From AA29 sp041481445 (lineage in GTDB: Bacteria; Acidobacteriota; Vicinamibacteria; Fen-336), in assembly GCA_041481445.1 (NCBI GenBank), contig JBGPBV010000020.1, positions 1-64,000 on the forward strand: DNA of 64,000 nucleotides, in the 5' to 3' direction. Shown in pieces: positions 58,697 through 64,000 of this stretch. The stretch's first letter is position 1. Each line of letters opens with the position of its first letter. A model generated the notes under the pieces. That model did not search any database. It was not told where the DNA came from and saw nothing but the letters and a program-made list of their open reading frames with translations. The translations under genes and the position numbers were made by a program.

Positions 58697-60763
58697 ATGA
58701 GCATGCCCACCCCGGATCTCGACACCCTCTCGATCAACACCATCCGGACGCTCTCGATGGACGCGGTCCAGCAGGCCAACTCCGGCCATCCGGGGACTCC
58801 GATGGCCATGGCCCCCGTGGCCTATGCCCTCTGGCAGCGGCACCTCCGCTTCGACCCCGCCGACCCCATCTGGCCCAACCGCGACCGCTTCGTCCTGTCC
58901 ATGGGCCACGCGTCGATGCTGCTCTACTCGATGCTCCACCTCACCGGCGTGCGGGCGGTGAACCCGCAGTACGAGGCCCTGGGCGAGCCGTCCGTCCCCC
59001 TCGAGTCGATCAAGCGCTTCCGGCAGCTCGACAGCAAGTGTCCCGGCCACCCCGAGTACCGCTGGACGTCCGGCGTGGAGACGACGACGGGCCCCCTGGG
59101 CCAGGGCGTGGCCACCAGCGTCGGCATGGCCATCGCGGGAAAGTGGATGGCCGCCCACTTCAACCGGCCCGACTTCGCGATGTTCGACTTCGACGTGTAC
59201 GCGCTCTGCGGAGACGGATGCCTGATGGAGGGCGTGTCGCAGGAGGCGGCCTCGCTGGCCGGGCACCTCAAGCTCGACAACCTGTGCTGGATCTACGACA
59301 ACAACCGCATCACGATCGAGGGCTCCACCGCGCTCGCCTTCAGCGACGACGTGGCCACGCGCTTCATCGGCTACGGCTGGAACGTGACGCGGGTCGGCGA
59401 CGCCAACGACCTGGCCATGCTCGATCGGGCGTTCGAGACGGCCAAGAAGACCACGGACCGCCCGACCCTCGTCATCGTGGACAGCCACATCGGCTACGGC
59501 GCGCCCACCAAGCAGGACAGCCACGCCGCCCACGGCGAGCCGCTCGGCGAGGACGAGATCCGCCTGACCAAGCAGTTCTACGGCTGGCCGCCGGAGGCGA
59601 AGTTCCTCGTCCCCGAGGAGGTGCGCCAGCACTTCGCGGCCGGGATCGGCGCGCGCGGGGCCACCCTGCGCAGGGAGTGGATGGACCGCTTCGCCGCCTA
59701 CAAGGCGAAGTACCCGGCGGAAGCGGACGCCCTCTATCGGATGCAGCACCGGCAGCTTCCGGAAGGGTGGGACAAGGACATCCCCGTCTTCCCCGCCGAC
59801 CCCAAGGGCATGGCCGGGCGCGAGGCCTCGGCCAAGGTGCTCAATGCCATCGGCAAGAACGTGCCCTGGCTCGTCGGTGGCTCCGCCGACCTCACGCCCT
59901 CCACCAAGACCCGCCTCACCTTCGACGGCGCGGGCGACTTCGAGGCGGGCAGCTACGGCGGGCGGAACCTGCACTTCGGGATCCGCGAGCACGCGATGGG
60001 CTCCGTGCTCAACGGCCTCTCCCTGTCGAAGGTGCGGCCCTACGGCTCGGGGTTCCTGATCTTCAGCGACTACGGGCGTCCGGCCATCCGCCTGGCCGCC
60101 ATCATGGAGATCCCCGTCATCTACGTGTTCACGCACGACTCGATCGGCGTGGGCGAGGACGGCCCGACGCATCAGCCGATCGAGCAGATCCTCTCCCTGC
60201 GCGCGATACCGGGGCTGGTGAACATCCGGCCGGGGGACGCGAACGAGGTGTCGGAGGCCTGGCGCGTGATCATGCAGTTCCGGCACGAGCCGGTGTGCCT
60301 GATCCTGACCCGGCAGGCCCTCCCCACCTTCGACCGCTCGAAGTATGCTCCGGCCTCGGGGCTGGCCAAGGGCGCCTACGTGCTCGCCGACGCGCCGGGC
60401 GGACGCCCGGAGGTGCTGCTGCTCGCCACCGGGAGCGAAGTGAGCCTGTGCGCGGCCGCCCACGAGATCCTGGTCAAGGAGGGCGTCCAGAGCCGCGTGG
60501 TGAGCATGCCGTCGTGGGAGCTCTTCGAGCACCAGGGCCAGGACTACAAGGACTCCGTGCTGCCGCCCTCCGTGACCGCGCGCGTCTCCGTCGAGCAGGC
60601 GGCCACCCTGGGCTGGGAGCGCTACGTCGGCCTCACCGGCCGGACGATCGGGATGCGGACCTTCGGCGCCTCCGCCCCCCTCAAGGAGCTGCAGAAGAAG
60701 TTCGGGTTCGACCCCGAGAGCGTGGCCGCGGCCGCGCGCGAGCAGCTCGGCCGGAAGAGATGA
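58697..60763 (+). CDS. tkt: Transketolase
   Basis: Transketolase moves two-carbon units between sugar phosphates using thiamine diphosphate. The 688-residue product has all three domains and their signatures: 'QQANSGHPGTPMAMAPVAY', 'LGQGVATSVGMAIAGKW', the ThDP motif 'CGDGCLMEGVSQEAASLAGH' to 'YDNN', 'FGIREHAMGSVLNG' and 'YVFTHDSIGVGEDGPTHQP'. The ATG at 58697 follows GAAGG; a second ATG is at 58703. The stop overlaps rpiB (ATGA). Confidence 0.97.
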   Translation: MSMPTPDLDTLSINTIRTLSMDAVQQANSGHPGTPMAMAPVAYALWQRHLRFDPADPIWPNRDRFVLSMGHASMLLYSMLHLTGVRAVNPQYEALGEPSVPLESIKRFRQLDSKCPGHPEYRWTSGVETTTGPLGQGVATSVGMAIAGKWMAAHFNRPDFAMFDFDVYALCGDGCLMEGVSQEAASLAGHLKLDNLCWIYDNNRITIEGSTALAFSDDVATRFIGYGWNVTRVGDANDLAMLDRAFETAKKTTDRPTLVIVDSHIGYGAPTKQDSHAAHGEPLGEDEIRLTKQFYGWPPEAKFLVPEEVRQHFAAGIGARGATLRREWMDRFAAYKAKYPAEADALYRMQHRQLPEGWDKDIPVFPADPKGMAGREASAKVLNAIGKNVPWLVGGSADLTPSTKTRLTFDGAGDFEAGSYGGRNLHFGIREHAMGSVLNGLSLSKVRPYGSGFLIFSDYGRPAIRLAAIMEIPVIYVFTHDSIGVGEDGPTHQPIEQILSLRAIPGLVNIRPGDANEVSEAWRVIMQFRHEPVCLILTRQALPTFDRSKYAPASGLAKGAYVLADAPGGRPEVLLLATGSEVSLCAAAHEILVKEGVQSRVVSMPSWELFEHQGQDYKDSVLPPSVTARVSVEQAATLGWERYVGLTGRTIGMRTFGASAPLKELQKKFGFDPESVAAAAREQLGRKR

Positions 60764-61209
60764 AGATCGCCGTCGGCTCCGACCATGCCGGTTTCAGCCT
60801 GAAGCAGGAGGTGGCGGAGTCCCTGCGCGCGCAGGGCCACGACGTGGTGGACGTGGGCACCAGCTCCACCGCGCCCGTGGACTACCCCGACTACGCGGAG
60901 GCGGTGGCCCTGGCCGTGCGCGACGGGGGCGCGGAGCGGGCGGTGCTCGTCTGCGGGAGCGGGGTGGGGGCCTGCGTGGCCGCCAACAAGGTGCCCGGCA
61001 TCCGGGCCGCCATCTGCCACGACGTGTACTCCGCCCACCAGGGCGTCGAGCACGACGACATGAACGTCCTGGTCCTGGGCGGTCGCATCATCGGGTCCGC
61101 CGTCGCCCACGAGCTCGTGCGGGCCTTCGTCGCCGCGCGCTACACCGGCGAGGAGCGCCACGCGCGCCGCCTGGCCAAGGTGCTGGCCATCGAGGCGCGC
61201 TACCGATAG
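60760..61209 (+). CDS. rpiB: Ribose-5-phosphate isomerase B
   Basis: RpiB interconverts ribose 5-phosphate and ribulose 5-phosphate. The 149-residue product has the family motifs 'VGSDHAGFSLKQEV', 'VDVGTSSTAPVDYPDYA', the catalytic-cysteine 'VCGSGVGACVAANK' and 'RAAICHDVYSAHQGVEHDDMN'. Its ATG overlaps the tkt stop, so the two are coupled, and the tal/pgi fusion follows 36 nt later. Confidence 0.96.
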   Translation: MKIAVGSDHAGFSLKQEVAESLRAQGHDVVDVGTSSTAPVDYPDYAEAVALAVRDGGAERAVLVCGSGVGACVAANKVPGIRAAICHDVYSAHQGVEHDDMNVLVLGGRIIGSAVAHELVRAFVAARYTGEERHARRLAKVLAIEARYR

Positions 61210-61245
61210 GACGCGGGCCGGTGCGGCCCGCCGGGAGGAGACGTG

Positions 61246-64000
61246 ATGGGTACCACGACCGTGCAATCGTCGGCGGCCACCAGCAAGGTGGCCGCCCTGC
61301 GCCAGTACGGGCAATCCGTCTGGCTGGACTTCATCCGCCGTACGTTGATCCGCGGCGGCGAGCTCAAGCGGCTCGTCGACGAGGACGGGCTCGGGGGCGT
61401 GACCTCCAATCCCGCCATCTTCGAGAAGGCGATCGAGGGCAGCGACGACTACCGCGACGCGATCGAGGAGATCTCCAAGGACCCGGCCCTCTCCCCCAAG
61501 GACGTCTTCGAGCGGCTGGCCGTCAAGGACATCCAGGACGCGGCGGACGTGCTGCGGCCGGTCTACGACCGGACCAAGGCCCGGGACGGCTACGTGTCGC
61601 TGGAGGTGGCTCCCGACCTGGCCAGCGACACCCGGGGCACGCTGGAAGAGGCGCGCCGCCTCTGGCAGGCGGTGGGCCGGCCGAACCTCATGATCAAGGT
61701 CCCGGCCACCCCGGAGGGCCGGCCCGCCATCCGCACCCTGCTCACCGAGGGCATCAACGTCAACATCACGCTCCTCTTCGCGCGCGAGGCCTACGAGGAG
61801 GTCGCGCAGGCCTACCTGGAGGCGCTCCAGGCCCGCGCCGCCGCCGGCCAGCCCGTCGACCGCATCGCCAGCGTGGCCAGCTTCTTCGTGAGCCGCATCG
61901 ACACCGCCGTAGACGCCCAGCTCGAGGAGAAGATGAAGACGGCCACGGGCCCGGACAAGGCGCGCATGCTGCGCCTGCTGGGCAAGGTCGCCATCGCCAA
62001 CGCCAAGGTCGCCTACCAGAGCTACAAGAAGACCTTCTCCGGTCCCGCCTGGGAGCCGCTCGCGAACAAGGGCGCGCAGACCCAGCGCGTGCTCTGGGCC
62101 AGCACCGGCACCAAGAACCCGAGCTACCGCGACACGATCTACGTGGAGGAGCTGATCGGGGCCGACACCGTCAACACGGTTCCCCCCGACACCCTCGGCG
62201 CCTTCCGCGACCACGGCCGCCTCCGCGCGAGCCTGGAGGAGGACGTGACGGGGGCCATGGACCTCCTCGACGACCTCGAGAAGTGCGGCATCTCCCTCGA
62301 GAAGGTGACGGACGACCTCCTCACCGACGGGCTCAAGAAGTTCGTGGACCCGTTCACGAAGCTGCTCAAGGCCGTGCAGCGCCGCTGCCGGGAGGCCAAC
62401 AAGGCGCGCATCAACGTCCAGACCCATTCCCTGCCCAAGTCCCTCGGCGACGAGGTCGCCCTCAAGCTCAAGGAGTGGGACGCACAGGGCGGCACCCGGC
62501 GGCTGTGGGCGGGCGACGCCTCGCTGTGGACGGGCTCCGACGAGGCGAGATGGATCGGGTGGATCGGCGTCGTCCAGCAGCAGCTCGACGACCTCACGCC
62601 GCTGCGCACGCTGCAGGAGGAGGTCCGCAAGGGAGGCTTCACGCACGTCCTGCTGCTCGGGATGGGCGGCTCCAGCCTCTGCCCCGAGGTGTGGAAGGAG
62701 ACCTTCCGGCGCGTCGAAGGGTCGCCCGAGCTGTTCGTGCTCGACTCGACCGATCCCGCGCAGGTCAAGGCCTTCGAGGACAAGATCGACCTCGGCAAGA
62801 CGCTCTTCATCGTGTCGAGCAAGTCCGGCTCCACCCTGGAGCCCAACATCTTCAAGGCCTACTTCTTCGACAAGGTGAAGCAGAAGCTGGGGGACAGGGC
62901 GGGGGGGCGGTTCATCACCGTGACCGATCCCGGCTCCAACCTGGAGAAAGAGGCCCGCGGCGACGGCTTCCGCCACATCCTGCCCGGCGTGAAGACGATC
63001 GGCGGCCGCTACTCGGCCCTGAGCAACTTCGGAATGGTCCCGGCCGCGGCCATGGGCCTGGACGTGGGACGGCTGCTCGACGAGGCGGAGCGCATGGTGC
63101 ACGCCTGTGCGCCGGGCGTGCCCGCCGAGGACAACCCCGGGCTCGTGCTCGGCACCATCCTGGGCCTCGCCCACAACCACAAGATCGACAAGCTGACGCT
63201 GGTGGCCTCCCCCGGCCTGCACGACCTCGGGGCCTGGCTCGAGCAGCTCCTGGCGGAGTCGACGGGCAAGGAGGGCAAGGGCATCGTCCCCGTGGACCGC
63301 GAGCACCTCGGACCTCCGGAGGCCTACGGCGACGACCGCGTCTTCGCCTACCTGCGGCTCGAGGAGGCGCCCGACGCCTCTCAGGACGCCGCCATGGGCG
63401 CGCTCGAGAAGGCGGGCCAGCCGGTGGTGCGCATCCAGGTGGCCACGAAGTACGACCTGGCCGAGGAGTTCGTGCGCTGGGAGGTGGCCACCGCGATCGC
63501 GGGGGCGATCATGGGCATCAACCCCTTCAACCAGCCCGACGTGGAGGCCAGCAAGCTGGCCACGCGCGCGCTCACCTCGGAGTACGAGAAGACGGGCCGC
63601 CTGCCGGCGGAACAGCCCTTCTACGAGGGCGAGGGCGTCAAGCTGTTCGCGGACACGCGCAACGCGGAGGCCCTCCAGGGCGCGGTGAAGGCGCCGTCGC
63701 TGGCCGCCTACTTGAAGGCGCACCTCGGCCGCCTGGGCCCGGGCGACTACTTCGGCCTGCTCGCCTACGTCGAGATGAACGGCGCCCACGAGGAGGCCTT
63801 GCAGGCCGCCCGGCATCGCGTGCGGGACGGCAAGAAGGTCGCGACCTGCCTGGGCTTCGGGCCGCGCTTCCTGCACTCCACCGGCCAGGCCTACAAGGGC
63901 GGCCCCAACAGCGGAGTGTTCCTGCAGGTCACCTGCGACGACGCGCGCGACCTGCCCGTGCCCGGCTCCAAGTACACCTTCGGCGTGGTGAAGGCGGCCC
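61246..64000 (+). CDS. Bifunctional transaldolase / glucose-6-phosphate isomerase (partial, right edge)
   Basis: The 918 visible residues join two enzymes. Residues ~15-370 are transaldolase: 'QSVWLDFIRRTLI', 'GVTSNPAIFEKAI', and the Schiff-base Lys151 in 'LMIKVPATPEGRP'. Residues ~395-918 are phosphoglucose isomerase: 'VLLLGMGGSSLCPEVW', 'FIVSSKSGSTLEPNIF' and 'NSGVFLQVT'. Fusions of this type run to about 950 residues, so some 30 residues lie beyond the window. It links the non-oxidative pentose-phosphate branch to glycolysis. ATG 61246 has GGAGGAG seven bases upstream. The C-terminus is cut by the window edge, not by mutation. Confidence 0.95.
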   Translation, partial: MGTTTVQSSAATSKVAALRQYGQSVWLDFIRRTLIRGGELKRLVDEDGLGGVTSNPAIFEKAIEGSDDYRDAIEEISKDPALSPKDVFERLAVKDIQDAADVLRPVYDRTKARDGYVSLEVAPDLASDTRGTLEEARRLWQAVGRPNLMIKVPATPEGRPAIRTLLTEGINVNITLLFAREAYEEVAQAYLEALQARAAAGQPVDRIASVASFFVSRIDTAVDAQLEEKMKTATGPDKARMLRLLGKVAIANAKVAYQSYKKTFSGPAWEPLANKGAQTQRVLWASTGTKNPSYRDTIYVEELIGADTVNTVPPDTLGAFRDHGRLRASLEEDVTGAMDLLDDLEKCGISLEKVTDDLLTDGLKKFVDPFTKLLKAVQRRCREANKARINVQTHSLPKSLGDEVALKLKEWDAQGGTRRLWAGDASLWTGSDEARWIGWIGVVQQQLDDLTPLRTLQEEVRKGGFTHVLLLGMGGSSLCPEVWKETFRRVEGSPELFVLDSTDPAQVKAFEDKIDLGKTLFIVSSKSGSTLEPNIFKAYFFDKVKQKLGDRAGGRFITVTDPGSNLEKEARGDGFRHILPGVKTIGGRYSALSNFGMVPAAAMGLDVGRLLDEAERMVHACAPGVPAEDNPGLVLGTILGLAHNHKIDKLTLVASPGLHDLGAWLEQLLAESTGKEGKGIVPVDREHLGPPEAYGDDRVFAYLRLEEAPDASQDAAMGALEKAGQPVVRIQVATKYDLAEEFVRWEVATAIAGAIMGINPFNQPDVEASKLATRALTSEYEKTGRLPAEQPFYEGEGVKLFADTRNAEALQGAVKAPSLAAYLKAHLGRLGPGDYFGLLAYVEMNGAHEEALQAARHRVRDGKKVATCLGFGPRFLHSTGQAYKGGPNSGVFLQVTCDDARDLPVPGSKYTFGVVKAA

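Noticed and set aside
60622..63876. A 1084-residue minus-strand frame opposite tkt, rpiB and tal/pgi
   Set aside because: It is a mirror of the highly conserved enzymes on the plus strand.

Overview
The window is about 64 kb of GC-rich, densely packed bacterial chromosome. The organism is most likely an Acidobacteriota member. The clearest marks are a secreted VWFA protein of the Acidobacterial type (16250-18340) and a TonB-dependent receptor with an N-terminal carboxypeptidase-regulatory-like domain (18649-21549). The futalosine menaquinone route, LolA, secretins and lipoproteins show a Gram-negative envelope. I saw no rRNA, tRNA, CRISPR array, insertion sequence or prophage. Genes sit in long runs with 4-nt start/stop overlaps, and GTG or TTG starts are common.

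Layout. 1-5.9 kb: membrane glycosyltransferase-like protein, lolA, an orphan lipoprotein secretin, an aspartate/glutamate racemase remnant with an internal deletion, a small membrane protein and a VOC protein. 5.9-11.7 kb: CNNM/CorC-type transporter, then lpdA, a 2-oxoacid dehydrogenase E2 with a very long Pro/Ala linker, and lipB. 11.8-18.3 kb (minus): VWFA protein, aminodeoxyfutalosine deaminase, UbiA-type prenyltransferase, UbiE/MenG methyltransferase, then a GAF protein and a periplasmic sensor-like protein. 18.3-24.1 kb (plus): a 308-bp regulatory region with a sigma-54-like promoter and a 16-bp palindrome, the TonB-dependent receptor with its terminator, and three secreted proteins. 24.1-31.3 kb: mqnE-mqnA-mqnC, a fused MFS/spermidine-synthase-like protein, and a UbiD-type decarboxylase. 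31.4-34.5 kb (plus): M23 peptidase, Ca2+/H+ antiporter, STN-domain protein. 34.5-45.8 kb (minus): an eleven-gene type IV pilus / type II secretion hybrid operon. 45.8-49.4 kb (minus): histidine kinase, PhoB-like regulator and a SpoIIE-type phosphatase with a degenerate receiver. 49.5-58 kb: two more large membrane glycosyltransferase-like proteins, a zinc alcohol/sugar dehydrogenase, smpB, pdxA, a lone receiver and a DUF697-like protein. 58-64 kb: pentose-phosphate cluster pgl / tkt-rpiB-tal/pgi, cut by the right edge.

How the parts fit. Menaquinone synthesis is covered for mqnA, C, E, the deaminase step and the late UbiD/UbiA/UbiE-type steps; mqnB, mqnD and a UbiX-like partner are not here. 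The secretion operon has inner-membrane assembly proteins (PilM, N, O, P-like), one ATPase, the platform protein, three pseudopilins and a secretin ending in a cohesin-like domain. An Ig-like lipoprotein and a lytic transglycosylase are embedded in the same transcript. It has no PilT and no obvious major pilin, which suits a secretion pseudopilus better than a twitching pilus. The kinase/regulator/phosphatase set directly upstream is its plausible control module. All functions are read from sequence motifs by eye; no search was run.
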